From positions 1 to 64,000 of the forward strand of contig CAJWBE010000025.1 in NCBI GenBank assembly GCA_913020045.1: a stretch of 64,000 bases of DNA, given 5' to 3'. Positions within the stretch are counted from its first letter, which is position 1, and each line of letters begins with the position of its first letter. The DNA is from an uncultured Oleiphilus sp. (lineage in GTDB: Bacteria; Pseudomonadota; Gammaproteobacteria; Pseudomonadales; Oleiphilaceae). The translations under genes were made by a program, and so were the position numbers. The notes under the pieces were generated by a model. That model was not told the DNA's origin and did no database searches. It saw only the letters and a program-made list of their open reading frames with translations. Below, one piece after another: positions 37,229 through 48,218 of the stretch.

Positions 37229-37741
37229 ATGAAACGTATTCTATTCATTGCAGTGGTTTTCTTCTGTTCAGTATCGCTTGCTGATCCAGTGAGCAAAGGT
37301 AGTTTTTCTCGGCCCTTGGTATTAGCCATAAATGGGGGTACATATAGTTTTAAAGAGCATGAGGGAAAAGTGGTTCTACTTGATTTCTGGGCCTCCTGGT
37401 GCGGGCCGTGTCGGCAGTCTTTTCCCTGGATGAACGGGCTGCAACGCCAATATGGTAAGGAAAATCTAGAAATTATTGCGATTAACCTCGATTCAAACCG
37501 TGAAGATGCCAACATCTTTCTCGCTGAAGTGCCTGCCGAATTTCAAATTCTTTATGATCAAAGTGGTAAAAGCGCAGAATTGATGGATGTTCAAGGGATG
37601 CCAATGTCCTATCTGATCGATCGCCAGGGAAATGTTCACTCTTCACTCGTTGGATTTAGTCCGCGTCGAGCGTCTTCGCATGAGGGCCAAATCAAAACAC
37701 TTATTGAAGCAGAATACGTGCTTGAGGATCATCAAAAATGA
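37229..37741 (+). CDS. exported TlpA/ResA-like thioredoxin
   Basis: A 170-aa secreted thiol-disulfide protein. A signal peptide with cleavage after A18 (VSLA-DP) is followed by a thioredoxin fold with active site WASWCGPC (C58, C61) and cis-proline in QGMPMSYLID. It is the first gene of a tight operon; its stop overlaps the start of the DUF4266 gene by ATGA (37738-37741). In this setting it probably keeps the cysteines of the DUF4266 tail or another partner in the right redox state (inference). Confidence 0.87.
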   Translation: MKRILFIAVVFFCSVSLADPVSKGSFSRPLVLAINGGTYSFKEHEGKVVLLDFWASWCGPCRQSFPWMNGLQRQYGKENLEIIAINLDSNREDANIFLAEVPAEFQILYDQSGKSAELMDVQGMPMSYLIDRQGNVHSSLVGFSPRRASSHEGQIKTLIEAEYVLEDHQK

Positions 37742-37946
37742 AACGATTGAAGATTGTCTTTGTTTTGGCCCCAGCCCTACTGACCGCTTGTGCTGACTTA
37801 GGTGTTAAACCTTGGGAACGTGAGGTTCTAGCACGTCCCGAAATGCAGTTGGTAGATAGTCCCATTGAAGCAAGCTTGGACGATCATATTTACTTTAGTA
37901 AAGAAGCAAGTAGCGGCGGGCGTAGTTTTGGCGGCGGAGGTTGTGG

Positions 37947-37956
<10 letters not shown>
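37738..37956 (+). CDS. DUF4266 small lipoprotein with Gly/Cys-rich C-terminus
   Basis: A 72-aa lipoprotein. The signal peptide ends in lipobox LLTAC (C18), and the +2 residue is Ala, so outer-membrane sorting is expected. The middle segment GVKPWEREVLARPEM matches DUF4266. The C-terminus is SFGGGGCGCN, with cysteines at 69 and 71 separated by one glycine, three residues from the end. Such a tail suggests metal or heme binding, disulfide chemistry or a modification site; none is proven. It overlaps tlpA-like by 4 bases and the DUF3570 gene by 10, so the three are translationally coupled. Confidence 0.82.
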
Positions 37957-39353
<1,397 letters not shown>

Positions 39354-39356
39354 AGC

Positions 39357-39381
39357 ATAATCGTCATTTATTGACGATTAT
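39357..39381 (+). other. intercistronic hairpin between the DUF3570 gene and apbE
   Basis: A perfect 10-bp inverted repeat ATAATCGTCA/TGACGATTAT with loop TTTAT begins 4 bases after the DUF3570 stop. It lacks a strong U-run (ATAAATTTAG follows). It may be a weak terminator or an mRNA-stability element setting the apbE level. Confidence 0.5.
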
Positions 39382-39407
39382 ATAAATTTAGTTTTTCAAG
39401 TAGGTGA

Positions 39408-40376
39408 GTGGTGCTGCGAACGAATATCGCCGAACAAGATAACCCTTCTGGGCACCCGCAAGCGATACTGGAGGGACGTGCAGACCAGGGTGGAGAGGTC
39501 GGTAAGAACCTGTGGGTTGGTCGGTTCGAAGCAATGGCGAGCGACTGCGAGATACTTATAGAGAATACCTCAAAGCAAAAAGCCCAAGAGCTTTTGGCGC
39601 AAATAGTGCGGGAAACATGGCGTATTGAACATAAGTTCTCTCGCTATCGCGATGACAACATGATGTATCGTATTAATGTCTCGCATGGAGAGGCCCTAGC
39701 GGTCGATCAAGAAACGGCGGCGCTGTTGGATTTCGCAGAGCAATGCCATCAGTTGAGTGGAGGACTATTTGATATTACCTCGGGTGCTTATCGCCGTATT
39801 TGGCGGTTTGACGGCGGTGATATGGTACCTAGTGTCGCAGAAATAGCAGAAATCCGCTCGGTAGTGGGCTGGGAAAAAATATCATGGGACGCACCTAATC
39901 TCATGCTAGCAAAAAGTATGGAGTTAGACTTAGGCGGGCTTGGTAAAGAGTACGCTGTTGACCGGGCGTTATTGATTGCGCAGCACCTTCGCCGATTTGA
40001 CTCGGTAGGTAGTTGTTTGATTAATTTCGGGGGTGATTTGGCATGCACTGGGCCCCGTAGTGGGGGCGATACATGGAAAATTGGTGTTGAAAGCGCAACG
40101 TATAACGCGAGCGCCGCAGCAAAAGTGGCATTGGCGGGTGGTGCCGTCGCCACAAGCGGAGATGCGCGGCGCTATGTCATGCATTTAGGAAAAAAACTTC
40201 CGCACATTATTAATCCTCGCACTGGGTGGCCGGTTGCGGGTGGGCCTTCAGCGGTTTCTGTTGCAGCGGATAGCTGTATGCAGGCTGGCATGCTCTCAAC
40301 ATTAGCGTTGCTTCATGGCAATCAAGCGGAAGATTTCTTGGACGCGCAAGGCGTTCAATATTGGCTTCAGACTTGA
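39408..40376 (+). CDS. apbE: FAD:protein FMN transferase (ApbE family)
   Basis: ApbE transfers FMN from FAD to a Thr or Ser of target proteins. The family segments are all present: KFSRYRDDNMMYRIN, GGLFDITSGAY, DLGGLGKEYAVDRA, NFGGDLACTGPR, and the metal site in HIINPRTGWP. The N-terminus has no signal peptide or lipobox, unlike most ApbE proteins. The first 35 residues are polar, so the enzyme may be cytosolic, or the GTG start may be misplaced. Adjacent GTG codons at 39408 and 39411 follow AGGTGAG. It is the last gene of the operon. Confidence 0.9.
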   Translation: MVLRTNIAEQDNPSGHPQAILEGRADQGGEVGKNLWVGRFEAMASDCEILIENTSKQKAQELLAQIVRETWRIEHKFSRYRDDNMMYRINVSHGEALAVDQETAALLDFAEQCHQLSGGLFDITSGAYRRIWRFDGGDMVPSVAEIAEIRSVVGWEKISWDAPNLMLAKSMELDLGGLGKEYAVDRALLIAQHLRRFDSVGSCLINFGGDLACTGPRSGGDTWKIGVESATYNASAAAKVALAGGAVATSGDARRYVMHLGKKLPHIINPRTGWPVAGGPSAVSVAADSCMQAGMLSTLALLHGNQAEDFLDAQGVQYWLQT

Positions 40377-40450
40377 GATCTAGAGTGCGACGCCAGCCTC
40401 GCTATCGTGGCGGCCTTTGTTGTGGGTATCGTCTTAGTAAACCCTGATTT

Positions 40451-41197
40451 TCATTGAATGTAGCGATCGACGATCGCTTTCATTTTACCGCTTTGCTTCA
40501 TACGGCGAATTTCCGCATTTAATACCGGCAGTAGTTCAGGGTGCTGACTATTTACTCGCATTTTTAGTGCTGACGAGCCGATCTTTTCGCCGATAGTGAT
40601 CTTGTCTTTTAGCTCAATGATGCTTGGGTCCGTACGAAGGAGATAAGAAAGCTCATGAATATCGACAACCGCCGCGTCAACCCGTTCGTAGGCAACTAGC
40701 TTTAGTTGCGCGATATTGTCGAGTACGTCGTTTCGCTTGAATAGTGTGTCACCGATATAACCGTAACCCAAAATAGTCGCTACTTCTTTGCCCGCCAGGT
40801 CAGCAGGCGTTTTGACTAGCAAAGGTTTTGCTGCAGGAAAAATAACGACTTCGTGAGTCGTGAGTACCGTTTCGGTCCAGAGTGTTTCCCCAGTGCTGTC
40901 TGTTGGGGAGCGCCACGCTTGGTTAACACAGCATTCTACGGCGATCTCTCCGCGCTCGAACATCATTTGAGCGCGTTTAACAGGATATGGGCTTTCTGCT
41001 TTTAACCCAGGGCCAACATGTGGGGCAATAGTTTCCATTAAGTCTGAAAATATTCCGCGGGCTTCACCTTGCTCGACAATCCAATAGGGTTCCCAGCTAA
41101 CATCCGTCACGGAGTATGAAAGCGGTTCTTTTGCTGCAGTGTTTTGGTATGCGGCACTGATCAAAAGCAGTGTTAGGAGCATTTTTTTAACGGACAT
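40451..41197 (-). CDS. periplasmic solute-binding protein family 3
   Basis: A 248-aa exported protein with a signal peptide (MLLTLLLISAAYQNTAA) and the SBP_bac_3 fold. It has WEPYWIVEQGEARGIFSDLM at the N-terminal lobe and the second lobe around ADLAGKEVATILGYGYIG. Such proteins bind amino acids or related small ligands. No ABC permease or ATPase gene is nearby, so it may work with a transporter elsewhere or be a lone receptor-type protein. It converges on apbE with a 74-base gap. Confidence 0.82.
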   Translation of the reverse strand: MSVKKMLLTLLLISAAYQNTAAKEPLSYSVTDVSWEPYWIVEQGEARGIFSDLMETIAPHVGPGLKAESPYPVKRAQMMFERGEIAVECCVNQAWRSPTDSTGETLWTETVLTTHEVVIFPAAKPLLVKTPADLAGKEVATILGYGYIGDTLFKRNDVLDNIAQLKLVAYERVDAAVVDIHELSYLLRTDPSIIELKDKITIGEKIGSSALKMRVNSQHPELLPVLNAEIRRMKQSGKMKAIVDRYIQ

Positions 41198-41331
41198 ATC
41201 ACTCGGTAATCGCGAACTGTGTTTAACGAGTTTAGGCGCAGAGGGGCATCGTTGCCATCGCAGGCGAGTAATTTTTTATCAGCGGGAAAAAGCGGTTTAG
41301 TATGCGTATGTATTTTTGCTGCTAAACAAAC

Positions 41332-41357
41332 GGGGCCTACTAAATGTTAGTGGCCCC
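41332..41357 (-). terminator. terminator of cysK
   Basis: An 11-bp stem with one bulged base (GGGGCC-ACTAA against TTAGT-A-GGCCCC read leftward) has a 3-nt loop and is followed on the minus strand by GTTTGTTTAG. It lies 9 bases after the cysK stop. Confidence 0.7.
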
Positions 41358-41365
41358 TGAACGCA

Positions 41366-42283
41366 TTAGGCTTCGAACAAATCTTCGATAGACAGGTAAC
41401 GCTCGCCGGTGTCATAGCTGAATACAATGACAGTGCTACCTGGCGCCATCTCTGCTTCTTTTTGCTTGACTGCCGCTAAGCTAGCGCCTGATGAAATGCC
41501 GACAAATATGCCTTCTTGCTTGGCGCAGTTTCTAGCCATATCAAATGCGTCCTCTTCGCTAACCTGAATCGTTCCCGCAAGCAGAGTCGTATCTAAGTTG
41601 GCCGGTACAAAACCGGCACCAATGCCTTGTAAGCGGTGCAAACCTTTTTGGCCTCCGCTAATCACGGGAGACTTTTCGGGTTCAACGGCAAACGTTTTTA
41701 GGTTTGGGAATTTCTCGCCTAGCGCCTGTGCGCAACCTGTTATGTGGCCGCCAGTGCCGACGCCTGTGATCATATAATCTACGCCATCAGGAAAGTCGCT
41801 GATGATTTCCTGAGCGGTGGTTTCACGGTGAACGGCTACGTTTGCCGGGTTCTCGAACTGCTGAGGCATCCAGCTATTGGCATTTTGCGCCACGAGTTCT
41901 TCGGCCTGCGCAATCGCACCTGGCATACCTTTTTCTTTAGGCGTTAGCACGAGCTCAGCGCCGAGTGCTTTCATATAGCGGCGCCGTTCGATTGAAAACG
42001 ATTCAGGCATACAGAGAATAAGACGGTAGCCTTTCACGGCTGCGGCTTGTGCTAGACCAATCCCGGTATTGCCGGAAGTCGGTTCGATGATGACGGTATC
42101 TTTTGTGAGTTTGCCAGACTTTTCCGCGTCTTCGATCATCGCTAAACCAATACGGTCTTTGATGCTACTGCCTGGGTTAAAGCGTTCCACCTTCATCCAG
42201 ACTTCAATGTCGTCACGAAACAAGTTGTTGATTCGAACGTGTGGCGTGTTACCAATAGTGTCGAGAATATTGTTGTACTTCAT
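41366..42283 (-). CDS. cysK: cysteine synthase A (O-acetylserine sulfhydrylase)
   Basis: A PLP enzyme making cysteine from O-acetylserine and sulfide. The cofactor lysine is K42 in [10 protein letters not shown]. The substrate loop is [12 protein letters not shown] (about residues 67-78), the phosphate-binding loop is [10 protein letters not shown] and the C-terminal serine is in [11 protein letters not shown]. The length of 305 aa is normal. It is monocistronic with its own terminator. The CysM alternative is less likely given the TSGNTG and overall pattern. Confidence 0.92.
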   Translation of the reverse strand: MKYNNILDTIGNTPHVRINNLFRDDIEVWMKVERFNPGSSIKDRIGLAMIEDAEKSGKLTKDTVIIEPTSGNTGIGLAQAAAVKGYRLILCMPESFSIERRRYMKALGAELVLTPKEKGMPGAIAQAEELVAQNANSWMPQQFENPANVAVHRETTAQEIISDFPDGVDYMITGVGTGGHITGCAQALGEKFPNLKTFAVEPEKSPVISGGQKGLHRLQGIGAGFVPANLDTTLLAGTIQVSEEDAFDMARNCAKQEGIFVGISSGASLAAVKQKEAEMAPGSTVIVFSYDTGERYLSIEDLFEA

Positions 42284-42455
42284 GTCTTTGGTTCTCCTTC
42301 TCTTATTCGGTGTGCGGAGTGTTGTAGGTCGTTACGGACAATAGTGCTCGACCTTCGTGGACTTAACTTATGTCGATACGTTTTTATCTCTAGGTGTTTT
42401 AGGGTTATTGAGACGAATAGCGCATATTCAAGCTTTCTGGACTATCCGCGTTCAG

Positions 42456-43586
42456 TTAATGACCTGCAATAGCGCTCGTGTCAGTTTTTAGTTTGAATAT
42501 TTGATAGGGGCCGTTTTCTTGAATATAGCTGGCGGGCTTGGCGATCACATATTGCAAAGCGCTAGCGGTAACGTAAAGTTCGTTGTCTGGCCCAAAGCTA
42601 AATCCATCAGGCCAGCGCAGTTTTTTGTCTTTAATTAGCGTCGTTAGCTCGCCGCGCGAGTTCATTCGCACAATCGCCGAGTGTTCGATATCTGAAAGAT
42701 AGATGCGGTTTTCGTTATCAATCGTAATGCCATCGCTCATTGTTTTTGCGCCAAACGCCTCTACTCGAGAAGCCAGATCGTCCTCGCTCAATTGCTGATT
42801 ATTCAAATCACTAACGCGAATACGGTGTAACTGGTCGTCGGTGACCGGGGCGAAGTAAAGCCATTCGTTGCGTCTGTCTAGCGCAATGGAGTCAACGCCA
42901 GGTCGAACCGCAAACACGCCAAAGATCAGCATCTTCTCTCCTTCAACGTATGGCACAAATTTGTCTGGCGATACCGATGAATGATCTTCGAGCAATCGGC
43001 GTGCGCTCTGTGAGGGGATGTCATAAACCACGATGGCTGAGTCCAAACCCAAAATGCTGGCGTCGGCAATATAGACCTTGTTGCCTGCCGGGTCGACTTG
43101 GAAATCATTGAGGTGCGAGCCGAGTGGGGCAATATCGGATGAGAATTGATGGTGATGAACGATGTCTCTACTCGTTAGGTCGACGGCAACAAGTTGCGGC
43201 GTACCTTGTCCATGGTCAGCGTAATCCAAAAGCCAGAGGCGATTCTGTTGATCAATGCGCATCGAGAGAACGGTTTGCAGGTTAAGCGCATCAATATTAT
43301 TGATTTTAAGGGGCTGTGCTTTGCCATCAACAAGTTCGGCCAAGTTATAAGGGGGGCGGGCTTCTGGGTGAAAGGTGAAAAAAATATCGCCGTTTGGCGC
43401 GACCGCGATATTACCGGGTGGGTAGTCAAGGTCTGCTACTTTGATCAGCTCAGCGCTATCGATAGTCGGGGCCGTCGTTCGGTCGGGGAAAACATCGCCC
43501 CCACCGTATATGGCGTCGACAACTGACGCAGAGAAGCCGATAAAGAGGACAGTAGATAGAAGTATGATGACGATAACTTTAAGCAT
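42456..43586 (-). CDS. exported beta-propeller, Yellow/major royal jelly protein-like
   Basis: A 376-aa protein with an N-terminal membrane or signal segment (VIVIILLSTVLFIGFSASVV) and a six-bladed propeller. The repeats LNDFQVDPAGNKVYIADAS, SIALDRRNEWLYFAPV, SDGITIDNENRIYLSDIEHS and LRWPDGFSFGPDNELYVT follow the bacterial Yellow/MRJP pattern and also recall SMP-30/gluconolactonase. Insect relatives include dopachrome-conversion enzymes; bacterial ones have no settled function. No operon partners are visible, and it is divergent from htpG. Confidence 0.68.
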   Translation of the reverse strand: MLKVIVIILLSTVLFIGFSASVVDAIYGGGDVFPDRTTAPTIDSAELIKVADLDYPPGNIAVAPNGDIFFTFHPEARPPYNLAELVDGKAQPLKINNIDALNLQTVLSMRIDQQNRLWLLDYADHGQGTPQLVAVDLTSRDIVHHHQFSSDIAPLGSHLNDFQVDPAGNKVYIADASILGLDSAIVVYDIPSQSARRLLEDHSSVSPDKFVPYVEGEKMLIFGVFAVRPGVDSIALDRRNEWLYFAPVTDDQLHRIRVSDLNNQQLSEDDLASRVEAFGAKTMSDGITIDNENRIYLSDIEHSAIVRMNSRGELTTLIKDKKLRWPDGFSFGPDNELYVTASALQYVIAKPASYIQENGPYQIFKLKTDTSAIAGH

Positions 43587-43653
43587 AGGAGCGATTCGTG
43601 AGGCCGAAATGGATTTGCTCGGTATTAAATCATAAGTCGTTTAACAGCACATG

Positions 43654-43681
43654 CTTGAATTTGTTTTCGCAGCCCCCACAT
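43654..43681 (+). promoter_or_regulatory. sigma-32 heat-shock promoter of htpG
   Basis: A -35 CTTGAA and -10 CCCCACAT are separated by 14 bases, close to the RpoH consensus CTTGAAA-N13-15-CCCCATnT. It is about 100 bases upstream of the htpG start. Confidence 0.7.
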
Positions 43682-43783
43682 ACAAACCCGACCTTACATT
43701 TCGCGAACGGTAATTGTTCCGTTGCGCTTTTCGACGCTGCGCTGAATGGCCGCAGTAGAATCAGAAAACGAGAGAGAGTATAG

Positions 43784-45700
43784 ATGTCTGAACACGACAA
43801 TATTGAAGCAAACAAAGAAACCTTAGGCTTTCAAACTGAAGTTAAACAACTACTTCATTTGATGATTCACTCGCTTTACAGCAATAAAGAAATCTTTTTG
43901 CGTGAGTTGATTTCTAACGCCTCTGATGCGGAAGATAAGCTGCGCTTTGAAGCTCTGTCTAATGATGCACTTTATGAAAACGATGGTGATCTGAAAATTC
44001 GTTTGGGCTTCGATGCTGAAGCAAAAACTGTGACGATCGCGGATAACGGCATCGGCATGTCTCGAGACGAGGTGATTGCTCATTTGGGTACCATCGCAAA
44101 ATCTGGCACCGCCGACTTTATGAAGAACCTAACGGGCGACAGCCAAAAAGACTCCCATCTGATTGGTCAGTTTGGCGTAGGATTTTACTCTGCCTTTATC
44201 GTCGCTAAAAAAGTCGAAGTGTTTACCCGTAAAGCCGGTGCGGATAAGTCAGAGGGTGTGTTGTGGTCTTCTGAAGGTGAAGGTGAGTTTGAAATTGCGT
44301 CGATTGAACGTGAAACTCGCGGTACTGAAATCGTATTGCACCTAAAAGACGACGAAGCCGAGTTTGCTGATGGCTGGCGCTTGCGCAGTCTGGTTAAAAA
44401 GTACTCTGACCACATTGCGTTCCCTGTGATCATGCAATCTGAGCCAGCTCCCGCTGCTGAAGGCGAAGAGCAAAAAGAGCCAGAAGATGAAACGGTAAAC
44501 GAAGCGACAGCGCTATGGACTTTGTCTAAGTCTGAAGTGAAAGACGAAGACTACAAGGCCTTTTACAAGCATATATCGCATGACTTCCAAGACCCGATGA
44601 CATGGTCTCATAACCGTGTAGAAGGTAAGTTGGACTATACGAGCTTGCTATATATTCCTGCAAAAGCGCCGTTCGATTTGTACAACCGTGAAGTGCCGCG
44701 TGGTTTGAAACTATACGTTCAACGCGTATTTATCATGGACGAAGCCGAGCAGTTCTTGCCGCTTTACTTGCGTTTTGTGAAGGGTATCGTTGATACACGG
44801 GACCTGTCACTGAACGTGTCGCGTGAAATTCTTCAAAGTGACAAAGTAGTTGAGAGTATGAAGTCTGCGCTGACTAAGCGAATTTTAGACATGCTTTCGA
44901 AAATGGCGAAGAACGAGCCGGAGAACTATCAGAAGTTCTGGGACGAGTTTGGCGACGTAATGAAAGAAGGCCTGGGCGAAGACTTCAGCAATAAAGAGAA
45001 ACTAGCTAAGCTTCTGCGCTTTGCATCGACTCATGGCGATTCGACTAAGACAGTATCGTTGGAAGACTATGTCAGCCGCATGCAAGAAAGCCAGGAGAAA
45101 ATTTACTACATCAGTGCTGAAAGCCACGGTGCAGGAACAAGCAGCCCGCACATGGAAATTTTCCGCAAGAAGGGTATCGAAGTCTTGGTATTGAGCGACC
45201 GCATCGACGGTTGGATGATCTCGCATCTGAATGAATTCGACGGCAAGCACATGCAAGACATCACGAAAGGTGAGTTAGACCTTGGTGATATCGATGCAGA
45301 AGAAGAGAAAAAGCAGCAAGAAGAAGCGAGCAAAACCTTTGAAAACTTGATTGGTCAGATTAAAGAGCTTTTGAAAGATAAGGTAGAGGACGTGCGGGTC
45401 ACTAACCGTTTGACCGACTCGCCAGCTTGTTTGGTTGCCGGTGCTCATGACATGGACGCTCAGATGAAGAAGATCATGGAAGCGGCGGGTCAGGTTGTTC
45501 CTGAAACCAAGCCGAGCTTCGAGATCAACCCTGAGCATCCTTTGGTCAAGCAGTTGAACGACGAGCAGAACGACGAGCGCTTCAACGACCTAACTTACGT
45601 CTTGTTTGATCAAGCGGCGCTAGCAAGTGGCGAGCAATTGAAAGAGCCAGGTGCGTTTGTGAGTCGATTGAATAAGTTGTTGTTGGATTTGTCTAAGTAG
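43784..45700 (+). CDS. htpG: chaperone protein HtpG (Hsp90)
   Basis: A 638-aa ATP-dependent chaperone. The N-terminal GHKL ATPase has [27 protein letters not shown] and [11 protein letters not shown]. The middle domain has the catalytic Arg region LNVSREILQ, and the dimerisation domain completes the protein. A Glu-rich segment near residues 222-236 links N and middle domains. The heat-shock type promoter upstream fits its usual control. The gene is monocistronic with a long terminator hairpin. Confidence 0.97.
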   Translation: MSEHDNIEANKETLGFQTEVKQLLHLMIHSLYSNKEIFLRELISNASDAEDKLRFEALSNDALYENDGDLKIRLGFDAEAKTVTIADNGIGMSRDEVIAHLGTIAKSGTADFMKNLTGDSQKDSHLIGQFGVGFYSAFIVAKKVEVFTRKAGADKSEGVLWSSEGEGEFEIASIERETRGTEIVLHLKDDEAEFADGWRLRSLVKKYSDHIAFPVIMQSEPAPAAEGEEQKEPEDETVNEATALWTLSKSEVKDEDYKAFYKHISHDFQDPMTWSHNRVEGKLDYTSLLYIPAKAPFDLYNREVPRGLKLYVQRVFIMDEAEQFLPLYLRFVKGIVDTRDLSLNVSREILQSDKVVESMKSALTKRILDMLSKMAKNEPENYQKFWDEFGDVMKEGLGEDFSNKEKLAKLLRFASTHGDSTKTVSLEDYVSRMQESQEKIYYISAESHGAGTSSPHMEIFRKKGIEVLVLSDRIDGWMISHLNEFDGKHMQDITKGELDLGDIDAEEEKKQQEEASKTFENLIGQIKELLKDKVEDVRVTNRLTDSPACLVAGAHDMDAQMKKIMEAAGQVVPETKPSFEINPEHPLVKQLNDEQNDERFNDLTYVLFDQAALASGEQLKEPGAFVSRLNKLLLDLSK

Positions 45701-45706
45701 ACGATG

Positions 45707-45742
45707 AACACTGGGTAGGCCTTGCTAGGCTTGCCCAGTGTT
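45707..45742 (+). terminator. long hairpin after htpG
   Basis: A 15-bp stem with three wobble positions (AACACTGGGTAGGCC against GGCTTGCCCAGTGTT) and a TTGCTA loop begins 6 bases after the stop. The following ATCACTTTTG is only weakly U-rich. Confidence 0.55.
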
Positions 45743-45891
45743 ATCACTTTTGAAAAAACGTTTGAAAGAAATATGCTTAACATTAGGGAGCGCTTACTAA
45801 TCAAGTCGTTCCCTTTTTTATGTTTCGTGTTCACTTATACCTTTCTGGCGGTAGTGCTTTAAAAGCGTTTCTTTATAGGGAATGCTGTGGA

Positions 45892-46914
45892 CTAGGATGT
45901 GTATAATTTTTCGTATAGTTTCGCGGTGTGAGATATCTCGAAGTTGCGCAGCTTTTCTGTTGCGTTTTGAATGATTTGTTCGCGTAACTCCTGATCGCTC
46001 GCAATACGCGCAATCGCGTTGGCAAGCGCCTGCGGGTTTCCTGGCTCAACAAGTAATCCATTGACGCCATCTTCAATAATATCTGGAATCCCTCCCGCTT
46101 TTGTCGCAACAACGGGTAATCCTGCTTTACTTGCCTCAAGTATCACCGAACCCAGCCCTTCACTATAGGATGGGTGCGTCAATAGGTTTGCTGCGCAGAA
46201 CCAGTCTCCCATGTTGTTTTGTCTTCCCATAAAGCTAACGTTGCCAACGTCTTTTGCTCGTTGTTTTAGAGAAGACTCTTCAGGACCGTCGCCTAGTAAA
46301 GCAAAGTGCAAATTAGGATGCGTTGACTCCAACAATCGCGCACAGTCGATGGTGACGTCGAAGCCTTTGTGGTCATAGAGTTTGGCTGCATGAATGATTA
46401 AAAACTTAGCGTGAAATTGGGCTCTTATTCGTTTAATTTCGTCCTCATGAGTCGGGTAGCTAACTGGAGAGTCAGGGACTTTCTCGATATGAGCTTCTGG
46501 GCATCTTAGTTGTATTTCTTGTAGGATTGCGGTGCTTAAACCGACCACATATTTGGCCTTGCGATACGCTAGGTTGAGCAGCTTTTTTTTCTTAACTGGG
46601 TTGTCGATCCGGCGTGTAATGATATACGGACAGCCTGTTAGCAAGTGTTGGATCAAGGCCCAGTATACGGCGCGCCCCTCATGAACATGTATTGCGCTGC
46701 AGTCTCTAGTTGTGCGGCGGCTATGGGCAAACAAAAACTGTGAGCATAAGACAAGTTGGCAGTCGAGTTTACGTATTTCATCCGCGAATGAGCTTTTTGG
46801 GTTTGCCACGACCACTAGTTCATAGCCGATTCGAAGCTGCTCTTTAATCAAGGTCAGGGTTTGCCTTTCCCCGCCACTAAAGCCGGATGCAAGGTTAACG
46901 TGGCAAATTTTCAT
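45892..46914 (-). CDS. glycosyltransferase family 4
   Basis: A 340-aa GT-B glycosyltransferase. The N-terminal FSGGERQTLTLIK is the acceptor-side glycine loop, and EGLGSVILEASKAGLPVVATKAGG is the nucleotide-sugar binding E-x7-E region. GLLVEPGNPQALANAI is typical of the C-terminal domain. The family uses retaining chemistry. Likely substrates are LPS core or other surface glycans; the specific sugar cannot be read. It stands alone, convergent with htpG, and outside the EPS locus at the left of the window. Confidence 0.87.
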   Translation of the reverse strand: MKICHVNLASGFSGGERQTLTLIKEQLRIGYELVVVANPKSSFADEIRKLDCQLVLCSQFLFAHSRRTTRDCSAIHVHEGRAVYWALIQHLLTGCPYIITRRIDNPVKKKKLLNLAYRKAKYVVGLSTAILQEIQLRCPEAHIEKVPDSPVSYPTHEDEIKRIRAQFHAKFLIIHAAKLYDHKGFDVTIDCARLLESTHPNLHFALLGDGPEESSLKQRAKDVGNVSFMGRQNNMGDWFCAANLLTHPSYSEGLGSVILEASKAGLPVVATKAGGIPDIIEDGVNGLLVEPGNPQALANAIARIASDQELREQIIQNATEKLRNFEISHTAKLYEKLYTS

Positions 46915-47240
46915 AATTGGCTTGAACCTTCAATTCTCAGAACGGCGGTACACGTGACAGCTTTCCTAAAGTGGTTTCTAGCTGGCAGGTCTTTGGTTAG
47001 TGGCGTGGCTGCATGGCAGGCTTATCGAGCAGCCGGTTGCAATTGCCGCATTATATCGTCGCTTGTGAATCAACGCGAGGCGGAATCAGAATCGTATTGC
47101 TAGTGGCGTATTGATGGCGGCGTGTGTGATTAAGGTGGCTTGCTTTCTTATGCAGGGACTCTTTTGAGCTCCTTTGTCAGCTCAACTTAATGGCTAGCGA
47201 GGAAAGGGCTAGGCGAGGCGAGAGGAAGTTGAGAGGAAGG
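46915..47240. other. 326-base intergenic region
   Basis: No gene, clear promoter or terminator was found. The right end (about 47195-47240) is purine-rich with several GGA triplets on the plus strand, but no GacA box or convincing hairpin array is present. Confidence 0.6.
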
Positions 47241-48209
47241 CTAAGGGAGCTCTTCCTCGAAGATGCGTGTTTGGTTACGTCCGTTCTCTTTGCAGTAGTA
47301 CAAGGCTTGGTCAGATTGCTCTAGCCATCCTTTATAGTCGGTCGCGCTTGGATTCGCTTGGCTAATGCCGAGGCTGACTGTAAAGCGGATTGCTTCGCCG
47401 TCATGTACGACCTCCATCGCTTCAATCTGTTTTCGAAGGCGCTCACAGAAGACAACGGCAGAGTCTGCATTGGTGTCGGGTAAAATGACGCCAAACTCTT
47501 CGCCGCCATAACGGCCTGCGATATCCGTGGCTCGTAGATTGTCCCGTAAGGCTTGTGATACTTGGCGGATGACTTCGTCTCCCGCTTGGTGGCCGTAGGT
47601 ATCGTTGACGCGTTTAAAGTGGTCAATATCAAACATGACAACCGATGTAACGGTATCGTAGCGTTGATGCCGACTGAACTCTTGGACCAAGCACTCTTCC
47701 CAAAAGCCACGGTTGTTCAGCTGTGTTAGACGGTCGGTTCGGCTAAGAACTTCGAGTTCTTGGTTGGCAAGTTCAAGCGCTTTTTTGTTAGACGCGATGT
47801 CCGTTACGTCATAAATCATAATCGCGATATGGTTCACTTCGCCGTTCGTGGAAATGAGCGGCGAGATGGTGATGTTTTGGTACATGAATTCTTCGGTGCC
47901 GGTAATCGGGCGATAGTTCTTAAAACGGAAGAGATAGGGACGTTGTTCCCACGTCATAAACGAGCGGCACTTAAGCAAAAATACCGAACTCGCTTTGTGA
48001 CGAAGCCAGTCTTCAGGTATTTCGCCAAAGCTTTCAAACAAGTTGGTATCTTTCACCTGATGGGATGTCATTCCACTATGGCTTTCCATAAAGCCATTCC
48101 ACACTTTGACTTGGAAGTTTGAATCGACAACTACCAAACCAATATCGATGGTTTGGATCATGTCCATTAGCCAGTGAAATTCTTTAAAATCGCTTACGGA
48201 GTCATTCAT
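47241..48209 (-). CDS. diguanylate cyclase with PAS sensor domain
   Basis: A 322-aa cytosolic protein. A PAS domain occupies residues 12-140 (IGLVVVDSNFQVKVWN) and a GGDEF domain follows. The active site is RYGGEEFGV, with the inhibitory I-site RATD five residues before it, so product inhibition is expected. It lies 10 bases downstream of the receiver-CheC gene on the same strand. They are probably one operon in which the receiver protein tunes c-di-GMP output or shares its signal. Confidence 0.92.
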   Translation of the reverse strand: MNDSVSDFKEFHWLMDMIQTIDIGLVVVDSNFQVKVWNGFMESHSGMTSHQVKDTNLFESFGEIPEDWLRHKASSVFLLKCRSFMTWEQRPYLFRFKNYRPITGTEEFMYQNITISPLISTNGEVNHIAIMIYDVTDIASNKKALELANQELEVLSRTDRLTQLNNRGFWEECLVQEFSRHQRYDTVTSVVMFDIDHFKRVNDTYGHQAGDEVIRQVSQALRDNLRATDIAGRYGGEEFGVILPDTNADSAVVFCERLRKQIEAMEVVHDGEAIRFTVSLGISQANPSATDYKGWLEQSDQALYYCKENGRNQTRIFEEELP

Positions 48210-48218
48210 TGCAGCGCA

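Noticed and set aside
47195-47250. GGA-rich stretch resembling a CsrB/RsmZ-type RNA
   Set aside because: Four GGA triplets occur, but there is no GacA box, promoter or series of hairpin loops, and the stretch overlaps the end of the diguanylate cyclase gene.
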